Assembly: GCA_051984675.1 (NCBI GenBank)
Contig: JBPYFK010000100.1
Location: 1 to 64,000, forward strand
Length of the DNA: 64,000 nt
Direction of reading: 5' to 3'
Source of the DNA: JBPYFK01 sp051984675
Lineage (GTDB): Bacteria > Actinomycetota > Actinomycetes > Mycobacteriales > Pseudonocardiaceae
Shown here: positions 16,664 to 24,410 of the stretch, in pieces
How positions within the stretch are numbered: the first letter of the stretch is position 1
Layout of the letters: every line of letters begins with the position of its first letter
Made by a program: the position numbers and the translations under genes
The notes under the pieces: generated by a model
Database searches by the model: none
Told to the model about the DNA's origin: nothing
The model's input: the letters and a program-made list of their open reading frames with translations, nothing else

Positions 16664-17935
16664 ATGGACGCGGTCGACGTGATTCGCACGAAGCGGGACG
16701 GCAACCGGCTCACCGACGACCAGATCGACTGGATCATTGGCGCCTACACCCGTGGGGAAGTGGCCGAGGAGCAGATGGCCGCGCTCGCCATGGCGGTCGT
16801 CGTGCGCGGAATGGACGCCGCCGAGACCGCGCGGTGGACGGCGGCGATGGTCTCCTCCGGCGACACGCTGGACCTCGCCGGCCTGGACCGACCGACCGTG
16901 GACAAGCACTCCACCGGCGGGGTCGGAGACAAGATCACGCTAGCCCTGACCCCGCTGGTGGCGACCTGCTCAGCGGCGGTTCCGCAGCTGTCCGGGCGCG
17001 GACTCGGGCACACCGGCGGCACCCTGGACAAGCTCGAATCGATCCGCGGCTGGCGGGCCCAGCTGTCCGCCAGCGAGATCCGTGACCAGCTTGCGCGCGT
17101 CGGCGCGGTGATCTGCGCGGCGACGGACCGGATCGCGCCAGCCGACCGCAAGCTCTACGCGCTGCGTGATGTCACCGGCACGGTCGAGTCGATTCCGCTG
17201 ATCGCGAGCTCGATCATGTCCAAGAAGATCGCGGAGGGCACCCAGTCCCTCGTCCTGGACGTCAAAGTCGGTTCCGGCGCGTTCATGACCGACCTGCCGC
17301 GAGCGCGGGAACTCGCACACTCCCTCGCGGACATCGGGTCCGCGCACGGGCTGCGCACCAGCGCGCTGCTGACGGACATGTCGGCGCCGCTGGGGCAGGC
17401 CGTGGGCAACGCGCTGGAGGTGGCGGAGGCGGTGGACGTCCTTCGCGGAGGTGGACCGAGTGACGTCGTGGAGCTGACCGTCGCGCTGGCCCGGGAGATG
17501 CTCGCCGCCGCCGGAGTGTCCACTAAGGACCCGGCCGAGGTGCTCGCTTCCGGGCAGGCTTACGCGACCTGGCGAGCCCTGATCATGGCGCAAGGCGGGG
17601 ACCCGGACGCTCCGCTGCCGCGAGCCGCGCACATCCACGTGATCCCCGCCCCGTCCAGCGGGAACCTGGCGAAACTCGATGCCCGAGCGGTCGGAATCGC
17701 CGCGTGGCGGCTCGGCGCGGGCCGCTCGCGCAAGGAAGATCCGGTGCAACACGCGGCCGGCGTGCGGTGCTTGGCGAAGCCCGGCGAACGCGTCGAGCAG
17801 GGGCAACCGCTCCTGGAACTGCACACCGACACCGCCGACGCGATCAGGGCGGCGGTGGAGGCGCTGGACGGCGCTATCGACGTCACCGACTCCCCGGTAA
17901 CACCGCCGAAACTCGTGCTGGATCGCGTTCCTTGA
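16664..17935 (+). CDS. deoA: Thymidine phosphorylase
   Basis: Phosphorolyses thymidine/deoxyuridine to base and deoxyribose-1-phosphate. The 423-residue protein has DKHSTGGVGDK (phosphate/glycine loop near residue 85), GRGLGHTGGTLDKLE and the C-terminal RxGAGR-like domain (AAWRLGAGRSRKEDPVQHAA). A textbook GGAGGAGCGGG precedes ATG 16664. It is the second gene of cdd-deoA; Rv3314c/Rv3315c show the same order. Confidence 0.96.
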   Translation: MDAVDVIRTKRDGNRLTDDQIDWIIGAYTRGEVAEEQMAALAMAVVVRGMDAAETARWTAAMVSSGDTLDLAGLDRPTVDKHSTGGVGDKITLALTPLVATCSAAVPQLSGRGLGHTGGTLDKLESIRGWRAQLSASEIRDQLARVGAVICAATDRIAPADRKLYALRDVTGTVESIPLIASSIMSKKIAEGTQSLVLDVKVGSGAFMTDLPRARELAHSLADIGSAHGLRTSALLTDMSAPLGQAVGNALEVAEAVDVLRGGGPSDVVELTVALAREMLAAAGVSTKDPAEVLASGQAYATWRALIMAQGGDPDAPLPRAAHIHVIPAPSSGNLAKLDARAVGIAAWRLGAGRSRKEDPVQHAAGVRCLAKPGERVEQGQPLLELHTDTADAIRAAVEALDGAIDVTDSPVTPPKLVLDRVP

Positions 17936-17997
17936 CGCGGCCGCAGGGCTTCCGGCAGCAGCCCGGAAACCCGCGCGGCAGTATCACGTCCTGCGGG

Positions 17998-19215
17998 TCA
18001 CGCGCTCTCGGCCGCGTAGCCCTCGTCCGTGTCGTCCGGGCCGGTCACGGCCTTGTCGGAGGTGTCCCGCTTGGCGCTCTTCGACCTGCTGCGCCCGCGC
18101 TGCTGGCGGGGCAGCGTGGTCGGTGGCGGCGGGGTGGACGGCGCGCTGCCACCGAGGATGAGCTCGGCGAACGTCGCCATCGCCTCGTCGAGTTGACCGG
18201 CGTGGCGCTGCTCGGTCTCCTGGTTCGCCTTGCGGACCAGGGACGCCAGCGCTTCGGCATCCGGGCGCTCGGATAGCGACCCGCTGAGCTGGGACAGGTT
18301 CTTCGCCAGCGTGCCGCCCAGGTCGCTGAGCCGGTCGTTGACGCCCTGCTCCACGGTCTGCAGGCGCTCGTTGACGCCCTGCTCGACGGTCTCCAGACGG
18401 CCGTGCACGTTGGTCTCGACGACGTCGACGCGGGAAGCCACCTCGTCCAGGCGGGTGGTGATCTGCTCCAACCGCGCGGCCAGCTGCTCCAGCCGGTCGG
18501 TCGGGTCCACGGCGGGGCGCTGGGCCAGCTCGTCGAGCTTGCCGCGCAACTGGTCCCGGCTGTTGGCCACCGACTCGCCGACCGCGCCCAGCACGCTCTC
18601 GGCGGACTCGGTCACCGAGCGCTGCAACGCCTCGCGGGTGCCGTCGAGGTGCTCGTGCACGCCCTCGTCGATCTCGGCGAACCGGCCGCGCAGGCTGGTC
18701 TCCAGCGAGTCCATCCGCTCGCGTACCGGACCGTGGATGGAGTTGGGCATGCCTTCGAGCCGGCTGTCCTGCTTGTCCAGGTGCACGCCCAGCTCGTCGA
18801 GCCGCTTGTGGATGTGGCCGAGCTTGTCTTCCAGCCCGTCCATCCGACCCGCGACCCCGTCGAAGCGCCCGGAGACGCCGTCCAGGCGTCCGTCCAGCTG
18901 GGCGAACGGCTTGGCGAGCTTGTCGAAGAGCCCGTCGACGGCGGCGCGTAACTCGCCGATCGCACCGTCCTGGGCTTCCAGCTTGGAAAGGGTCTCGTCC
19001 AGCCGCTCTGCGAGAACACTGACCTCGGTCCGGTCGGGCAGTTCCGACAGGCGCTTGCGAACCGAGCCGAGCGACTCCAGCGGAGACAGCCGAGCGTGGA
19101 TCTCGTCCAGCGCGTCGAAGATCTGTTGCTGCTCGCTCTCGCGGATCTCCGCAGCGCGGGTCAGCATGTTGCGCATGCGGTCGAACGACAACGTGGCTTG
19201 GTTGTTCTCGTTCAC
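17998..19215 (-). CDS. Long coiled-coil protein, unknown function
   Basis: A 405-residue, very acidic, almost Cys/Trp-free protein. From residue ~20 to ~335 it is a continuous heptad-type coiled coil with local repeats: GRLDGVSGRFDGVAGRMDGL near 110-130, and the exact-type 11-residue pair ERLQTVEQGVN near 280-305. The C-terminus changes to Pro-rich then basic (RQQRGRSRSKSAKRD) and acidic tails. There are no signal peptide or membrane segments. It sits between deoA and add in place of nothing obvious in mycobacteria. A structural or DNA/cell-envelope scaffold is possible, but function is not inferable from sequence. Confidence 0.85.
   Translation of the reverse strand: MNENNQATLSFDRMRNMLTRAAEIRESEQQQIFDALDEIHARLSPLESLGSVRKRLSELPDRTEVSVLAERLDETLSKLEAQDGAIGELRAAVDGLFDKLAKPFAQLDGRLDGVSGRFDGVAGRMDGLEDKLGHIHKRLDELGVHLDKQDSRLEGMPNSIHGPVRERMDSLETSLRGRFAEIDEGVHEHLDGTREALQRSVTESAESVLGAVGESVANSRDQLRGKLDELAQRPAVDPTDRLEQLAARLEQITTRLDEVASRVDVVETNVHGRLETVEQGVNERLQTVEQGVNDRLSDLGGTLAKNLSQLSGSLSERPDAEALASLVRKANQETEQRHAGQLDEAMATFAELILGGSAPSTPPPPTTLPRQQRGRSRSKSAKRDTSDKAVTGPDDTDEGYAAESA
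18331..18396 (-). repeat. 33-bp in-frame tandem repeat in the coiled-coil gene
   Basis: Two adjacent 33-bp units (18331-18363 and 18364-18396) encode the 11-mers RLQTVEQGVN-type; a third, diverged unit lies to the right. Eleven residues matches a hendecad coiled-coil period, so expansion keeps the structure. Confidence 0.8.
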
Positions 19216-19602
19216 GGCTAACGGCGTCCTTCGTCGAGGGGGGAGGGGAGGACGCAGCGAGCGTAGCTACTCGACGCTACGGTTAGCAGCCGCCCCCCAT
19301 CAGAATGCATTAAATTGTCCGCTCTCGGACTTCCCGAAGGTTGTATCAGGTTGGTTCGTTCGTCCGATAACGCACTAGACTAAATGGAGTATCTCTCGCC
19401 GGCCGTCCGATTGAGCGAAATTTTAACGAAGACGTGATCGCTCTGCGTTTATCGGCTTCGTCACAATGTCGATCGGCCCCCTCGACGAGGTGCATTTTCG
19501 GACGTCCGCGGTAGCTGGTTGCGATCATGCCGGTGCCGGACCGGTCGGGCGCGCCGGGGCTGATCGCCCCGGCAGCGGCGCCAACAGCGGTAACGTCTTC
19601 CC
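19216..19602. other. Intergenic region between coiled-coil gene and add
   Basis: 387 bp with no coding signal. It contains an AT-richer core (about 19300-19470) that probably holds divergent promoters for the two genes. A small region of G-runs lies just before the coiled-coil start (GGGGGGAGGGGAGG on the + strand as CCTCCC on the gene strand). No RNA structure or repeat was recognised. Confidence 0.5.
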
Positions 19603-20691
19603 ATGGCGACACCGTTGAACGCCGAGACCCTCCGGCTGGCCCCCAAAGTGTTGCTGCACGACCACCTCGATGGCGGGCTGCGACCGCGGACCGTGCTGGA
19701 ACTCGCCCACGAGGTCGGGTACGACGAGCTGCCGTGCTCGGACGCCGGCGCGCTCGGCACCTGGTTCCGGGACGCCGCCGGCTCGGGCTCGCTGGAGCGC
19801 TACCTGGAGACGTTCTCGCACACCGTCGCGGTGATGCAGACGCCGGCGGCGCTGGTGCGGGTCGCGGCGGAGTGCGTCGAGGACCTCGCGGACGACGGCG
19901 TGGTCTACGCCGAGGTCCGGTATGCCCCGGAGCTGTTCCAGGAACGCGGGCTCACCCTGGACGAGATCGTGCGGGTTGTCCAGGAGGGGTTCCGGGACGG
20001 CGAACGCCGAGCCGCCGCGCGTGGTCAGCGCATCCGCATCGGCACGCTGTTGTGCGCGATGCGGCAGAACGCGCGGGCGACCGAGATCGCCGAGTTGGCG
20101 GTCCGCTACCGGGACGCCGAGGTCGTCGGATTCGACATCGCCGGCCCGGAGGCCGGCTACCCGCCCACCCGCAACCTGGACGCTTTCGATTACCTGCGGC
20201 AGCAGAACGCGCACTTCACCATCCATGCCGGCGAGGCGTTCGGGCTGCCGTCCATCTGGGAGGCGATCCAGCACTGCGGGGCCGAGCGCCTCGGCCACGG
20301 CGTTCGGATCGTCGACGACATCAAGACCGCCGAGGACGGCTCGGTGCATCTGGGGCGGTTGGCGTCGTACGTGCGGGACCGGCGCATCCCGCTGGAGATG
20401 TGCCCGTCGTCGAACCTGCAAACCGGCGCTGTCCGTACGCTCGCCGAGCATCCAATCGGATTGCTCGCGAAGTTGCGTTTCCGAGTCACGGTGAACACCG
20501 ACAATCGGTTGATGAGTCACTGCAGTATGTCCAGCGAGTTCGCGGCTCTGTGTGAAACATTCGGTTACGGCTGGCTGGACCTGCAGTGGTTCACCGTGAA
20601 CGCGATGAAATCCTCTTTCCTGTCGTTCGACGAGCGACTGGGAATTACTAACGATTCGATTAAGCCACGCTACGCGACCCTGATCGGATGA
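19603..20691 (+). CDS. add: Adenosine deaminase
   Basis: Converts adenosine/deoxyadenosine to inosine/deoxyinosine. The 362-residue amidohydrolase-fold protein shows the zinc motif LLHDHLDGG (HxH), catalytic FTIHAGEAFG (H and E), HCGAERLGHG, and the late metal Asp in VNTDNRLMS. Length fits bacterial Add. ATG 19603 is placed right at the conserved N-terminus. In M. tuberculosis add (Rv3313c) also sits next to deoA-cdd, so this is part of the nucleoside salvage block. Confidence 0.96.
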   Translation: MATPLNAETLRLAPKVLLHDHLDGGLRPRTVLELAHEVGYDELPCSDAGALGTWFRDAAGSGSLERYLETFSHTVAVMQTPAALVRVAAECVEDLADDGVVYAEVRYAPELFQERGLTLDEIVRVVQEGFRDGERRAAARGQRIRIGTLLCAMRQNARATEIAELAVRYRDAEVVGFDIAGPEAGYPPTRNLDAFDYLRQQNAHFTIHAGEAFGLPSIWEAIQHCGAERLGHGVRIVDDIKTAEDGSVHLGRLASYVRDRRIPLEMCPSSNLQTGAVRTLAEHPIGLLAKLRFRVTVNTDNRLMSHCSMSSEFAALCETFGYGWLDLQWFTVNAMKSSFLSFDERLGITNDSIKPRYATLIG

Positions 20692-20748
20692 ATGAATCGT
20701 AGGCTGACCGGCCGACTCCGGCGGCCAGCCCACCGTTCACGCGGTATT

Positions 20749-22011
20749 TCAGTGGGTTCGCAGCCGCGCCTCGAACCCGTCCACCAGCTCGCGCCACGCA
20801 GCGACCTCGGTGTCGAACGGAGCGCTCGGTGCCAGCCTGGTCGGGCTGGGGCGCAGTACGAAGGAGACCAGCCAACCCAGCCGCTCGGACGGCTTCAGCG
20901 CTTCCTCCACGCTGTCGTCGCCGGCCCATGCCGCGGCGTCCAGGAGCAGCTCTTCGGCGAGGTCGAGCTGGGCGGGGTCCACCTCGGACGGGCCGCCCGC
21001 GAGGTCGTCGTCCAGCCCGGCGAGGACGTAGACGTTGTCCGGTGCGACGTCGACGGTGAGTTCACCCACGGCCGCCCGCTCGGCCACCTTTGCCCAGGTC
21101 ACCACCGAGGTGAGGTCGTTGCCCGGGGAATCCTGCTGGCCGGACCCGGAACGCTCGGCCAGGTACCTCACCAGTGCGCGAGGGCTGCTGAACGCGTCGA
21201 TCCGGCCGTCCGCGCCGAGGAAGATCGGCTCGTCGTCGACGTAGCAGCGCAGTGAGTAGTACTCGTGCTGGGGTGTGATGATCTTGATGGGGTCGATGCC
21301 GACCTCGTCCCAGAACGTGTGCTCGGGCTCCTCGGAGTCCGCGTCCGCATCCGGGTCCACGGCCACGGCGGACTCGATCAGCGGGCTGTCCGGCAGGTTG
21401 TCGTCGGCGTCGAGCGCTTCGGCCAACTCGGTTTCGGCCGTCGCCAGCGCATCCGCCGGGACCTCCGGGGCGGTGACGACGGCGTCGATCGCGTCCAGCA
21501 CCTCGTCCCAGCGCTCGGCGACCACCTCGCACAGCTTCTTCCAGCGGCGCTCGCCGTCCTTGCCCGAAAACGGCAACGTGCCCTGGTCCAGGATGGCGAA
21601 GCCGTCCGCCGAGTCCAGCACGTCGTGCACCTGGTCCAGTTCGCAGACGTCTGCCAGCGACCGGGCCATCTCGATGATCTCGGCCAGCTCCCGGATGGTC
21701 CAGATGTCCGGCGGCTCGGCGACCAGCTCGGGCACGCCGACCAGGTCGTACTGGTGGTCCTCGTCGGGCAGCAGATCGATCGCCGACAGCCCCGGCACGA
21801 CGTGCCAGGCGGGGTGGTCGTCGAGGTCGTGTTCGGTCGTGGTGCGCACGAAGGCCGCCAACCGGGGGGTGTCCGGGAAGGCGTAGAGGTCGTCCTCGTA
21901 ACCGAGGAACGCCTCCCATTCCTCGCCGTCCTCCCGCCAGCGCGGAGCCCAGAGGGTCACCACGTCACCCTGCGGCAATCCCAACTCGATCGGGACGATG
22001 TCCTGAGCCAT
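20749..22011 (-). CDS. Conserved acidic protein, Rv3311-like (sometimes annotated primosomal protein)
   Basis: A 420-residue soluble, strongly acidic protein beginning MAQDIVPIELGLPQGDVVTL. It has two similar segments that each describe a 'loaded score' pattern (WEAFLGYEDDLYAFPDTPRL near 33, and CYVDDEPIFLGADGRIDAFS near 255), suggesting an internal duplication separated by an Asp/Glu/Ala-rich linker. Position beside add matches Rv3311 of M. tuberculosis. The database label 'primosomal' has no motif support here; no ATPase, helicase or zinc site is seen. Function unknown. Confidence 0.85.
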   Translation of the reverse strand: MAQDIVPIELGLPQGDVVTLWAPRWREDGEEWEAFLGYEDDLYAFPDTPRLAAFVRTTTEHDLDDHPAWHVVPGLSAIDLLPDEDHQYDLVGVPELVAEPPDIWTIRELAEIIEMARSLADVCELDQVHDVLDSADGFAILDQGTLPFSGKDGERRWKKLCEVVAERWDEVLDAIDAVVTAPEVPADALATAETELAEALDADDNLPDSPLIESAVAVDPDADADSEEPEHTFWDEVGIDPIKIITPQHEYYSLRCYVDDEPIFLGADGRIDAFSSPRALVRYLAERSGSGQQDSPGNDLTSVVTWAKVAERAAVGELTVDVAPDNVYVLAGLDDDLAGGPSEVDPAQLDLAEELLLDAAAWAGDDSVEEALKPSERLGWLVSFVLRPSPTRLAPSAPFDTEVAAWRELVDGFEARLRTH

Positions 22012-22241
22012 CTCGACTACCTCCGGTGGCCGAACCAGACGCGTTCGAAGCCTAAGGGTTCGTGGTCAGCGGTGTGTCCACCGGTCGGGTTTTGCGGGTG
22101 GTTGGTCGAGCGCCGGGTTGTCCGGTGCGGCGAAAAAGGACGGAGTGGCATATTCCAAGGTTATTCGATCTCCACATTCGCATGGTCGGAAGTCTTTCGG
22201 CGCAACCATGCCGCCCTTGGCGGTACCGCTGGAGCGCACCA

Positions 22242-22841
22242 GTGACGATCATGATTGAAATGCATGTCACAGAGCTGTGGACCAGGATCGTGCTTTGGTT
22301 GGACGAGCACGCACCGGTGACCGCAGCGGCTTTGAGCCAACCGCTCGCGCCCGTGGATTCTGCCGGGATGGCAGGGGTATTTGAAGTCGAAATTCCTTCG
22401 GATTTGTGTGACTGGTGGTCGTGCTGCGGTGGTACGGTCAACGGCGATTTCGCTGAGGTTCTCCCACCGTTCTACACCCCGTACAGTGCCGAGCAAGCCC
22501 TTGACGCCTGGCAGACGCACCGCAAGAACTGGTGGTCCCGATGGGACCGGCCAGCCTGCGACTACTGGGCGGGCTCGGCGGGGTCCAGCTTCCACCCGGC
22601 GTGGATTCCCATCGCGGGTGACGGCTTCGCCGACGAGTTGGTCGTGGATCTGCGCCCGGGGCCGCTGCAGGGATGCGTGCTGGAGTGGGAGCAGGAGGCC
22701 GCCCAGGTGCACCGCCCCGAGTGGAGTTCGGTGCAGGCGATGCTCACCGACGTCCACCGAGCGCTGGTCGAAGGTACGCCCTGTAACCACAGTCACCGCA
22801 CCGTCACCCAAGACGGCCGGCTGGATTGGCAGATCCGCTGA
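22242..22841 (+). CDS. SMI1/KNR4 (SUKH) family protein
   Basis: A 199-residue protein. GTG 22242 is favoured because GGAG lies 7 nt upstream; ATG 22251 and 22260 are in frame. The SUKH pattern is visible: a PSDLCDWWSCCGG turn, LPPFYTPYSAEQALDAW, then WIPIAGDGFADELVVDLRPG and a C-terminal helix EWSSVQAMLTDVHRALVEG. SUKH proteins are often immunity partners of polymorphic toxins but also housekeeping solitary proteins in actinobacteria. No toxin gene is nearby, so this copy is an orphan. Confidence 0.8.
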   Translation: MTIMIEMHVTELWTRIVLWLDEHAPVTAAALSQPLAPVDSAGMAGVFEVEIPSDLCDWWSCCGGTVNGDFAEVLPPFYTPYSAEQALDAWQTHRKNWWSRWDRPACDYWAGSAGSSFHPAWIPIAGDGFADELVVDLRPGPLQGCVLEWEQEAAQVHRPEWSSVQAMLTDVHRALVEGTPCNHSHRTVTQDGRLDWQIR

Positions 22842-23202
22842 CCGTTCGGCAGGAACGCTCGCCGGGCTCGGCGGCGAGCCTGGTGCGGAAGGTCGCGACG
22901 CAACGGGCAACGCACTCGCGCAGGTCCTCATACCAGGGCAGGCGCCCGGATGCGTAAGTTCATCGGTCGACGCTGCGTCGAGTGCCTCCTGGCAACCCTC
23001 GTAGTACGCAAGCTTGCTGTGAGGTACTGGCCTCGTCGGGCGGCGTAAACCGTAGGAAGTGCTGGGAATGCCGTTGGGAATTCCGCTCTGGCGCGCCCTT
23101 ACGGGTTCCACCGATCTCTCCCTGATTTCGAGGATGTTTGGGGTCCGCGGGCAGCATCTCGTGATTCACTGGCCGTGTTCGAGCAAATTCGAAGAGTTGT
23201 GA
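22842..23202. other. Gene-poor stretch with probable decayed coding sequence
   Basis: No intact gene. On the minus strand two frames look protein-like in sequence: one gives YYEGCQEALDAASTDELTHP (about 23010-22940) and another WYEDLRECVARCVATFRTRL (about 22935-22875). This is compatible with a frameshifted remnant reading leftwards. I cannot name the family. Confidence 0.3.
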
Positions 23203-23511
23203 AGAGCTGTCAAGGAGTGGTCTTGTGGCAGGCGACTAACGCAGGCCAAGCTGGCTCGCACCTATGCGAATGCGGGGCATCCAGAGGAAGCTTGCCGACT
23301 CGCATGGTCCACTTTGGATGTTCTTGAGACTCGAAGTTCGCTGCACGCCCGTACTCAGCTACGACGTGCTGTTTCCGTGCTGCAGTACTGGCGAAACCGG
23401 AGCAATGTCAAAGACTTGACGCGTCGCCTAGAGCAGCGCAATCAACGAATCCTGGATCAACCGCTTCGTCACATGCCGACTGGGTGCCAGACTGTCTTGA
23501 TCTCGGTGTAG
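23203..23511 (+). pseudogene. C-terminal remnant of an XRE-type HTH/TPR regulator
   Basis: The open frame after a TGA at 23200 reads LTQAKLARTYANAGHPEEAC, RLAWSTLDVLE and QLRRAVSVLQYWRNRSNVKD, the characteristic last TPR-like helices of the long Pseudonocardiaceae/Streptomyces XRE regulators. The N-terminal HTH and central part are missing and there is no start codon before the similarity begins. The frame runs on into the 3' end of the aldehyde-dehydrogenase-like gene on the other strand, where it is meaningless. A decayed gene, not a small functional protein. Confidence 0.6.
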
Positions 23512-24410
23512 GCGCGCAGCCTCCGCACATCGGGCGGTTGGGTCCAGTCGGGTGTTTCTGCAGTAAACACGCGCTTGACCGTGCCGGCCGCCGAGCGCTC
23601 CAAGTCGGCACGCTGGCCCTCCGGGGCTCCCGTGAGGTCCAGCGCGTTGACGTCCGCGTGCGAGGCCAGCCACGGAGCGAGTTCGCTCACCTGCCCGGTG
23701 AGCACGTTGACGACTCCGCCCGGCACGTCCGAGGTCGCCAGCACCTCGCACAGCGTGATCGCTGGCAGCGGGCGCTCCGTGCTCGCGATCACTACGCACG
23801 TGTTGCCCGCCGCGATCACCGGGGCGACCACGCCGATCAGCCCGAGAAGCGCGCAATCCTGTGGGGCGAGGACGCCGACCACGCCGGTTGGCTCGGGTGT
23901 GCTGAACGAGAAGTACGGGCCGGCTACCGGGTTCACCGAGCCCAACAGCGCACTGAGCTTGTCCGTCCAGCCCGCGTACCAGACAACCCGGTCGATTGCA
24001 GTGTCCACAATGGACGAGGCAAGATCCGCATCGTGCCCTTCCGCCGCGACGACGCTCGCGGTGAACTCCGCACGCCGCGCTTCCATCATCTCAGCGACCC
24101 GGAAGAGCACCTGACCACGGTTGTACGCCGTGGCGGACGACCAACCGGCGAACGCCTTGCGTGCTGCGGAGACCGCGTCCCTGAGGTCCTTGCGAGACGC
24201 CTGCGCCGCATTGGCCAGAAACGCCCCGCTCGCGGCGTGCACCGGGTAGACTCTCCCGGACTCCGAGCGGGGGAAAGCTCCGCCGAGGAACAGCTTGTAT
24301 GTCTTGGTCACCGGGATTCTGGAACTTGTCCACATACCGTCGCCGGGCATCCCATCCTCCGGCATCCTCTCGTCAGGCATCCCATCCTCAGACATCCCAT
24401 CCTCAGACAT
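23469..24410 (-). CDS. Aldehyde dehydrogenase-like protein lacking the catalytic residues
   Basis: A 313-residue relative of the neighbouring aldehyde dehydrogenase (family ~480). The N-terminal NAD-domain half aligns (SARKAFAGWSSATAYNRGQV ... EPTGVVGVLAPQDCALL ... VIAAGNTCVVIASTERPLP) and the far C-terminal tail is present (RLRAYTEIKTVWHP), but the catalytic domain between them, with the Cys and the general-base Glu, is absent. The oxyanion Asn is also gone (PWNFP has become PQDCA), and the Lys of KPAE is missing. The start is uncertain: six in-frame ATGs spaced 15 nt lie at 24410, 24395, 24380, 24365, 24350 and 24335. ATG 24410 overlaps the upstream gene by 8 bp. Probably a non-catalytic partner subunit of the active enzyme; otherwise a decaying duplicate. 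Confidence 0.8.
   Translation of the reverse strand: MSEDGMSEDGMPDERMPEDGMPGDGMWTSSRIPVTKTYKLFLGGAFPRSESGRVYPVHAASGAFLANAAQASRKDLRDAVSAARKAFAGWSSATAYNRGQVLFRVAEMMEARRAEFTASVVAAEGHDADLASSIVDTAIDRVVWYAGWTDKLSALLGSVNPVAGPYFSFSTPEPTGVVGVLAPQDCALLGLIGVVAPVIAAGNTCVVIASTERPLPAITLCEVLATSDVPGGVVNVLTGQVSELAPWLASHADVNALDLTGAPEGQRADLERSAAGTVKRVFTAETPDWTQPPDVRRLRAYTEIKTVWHPVGM
24336..24410 (-). repeat. 15-bp tandem repeat with reiterated start codons
   Basis: Five 15-bp units. The first two are identical (ATGTCTGAGGATGGG); the next three are variants starting ATGCCT, ATGCCG and ATGCCC. Each unit encodes M-S/P-E/D-D/E-G-like pentapeptides and carries GAGG about 5 nt before the next ATG, so every unit is a potential ribosome site plus start. 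Confidence 0.85.

Noticed and set aside
21265..22245. + strand ORF antisense to the Rv3311-like gene
   Set aside because: Same explanation: GC-rich antisense shadow without ribosome site or family features.
23314..23511. Independent 65-residue gene from TTG 23314
   Set aside because: The similarity extends upstream of that codon without a start, and the 3' part overlaps the ALDH-like gene; it is a remnant, not a small gene.
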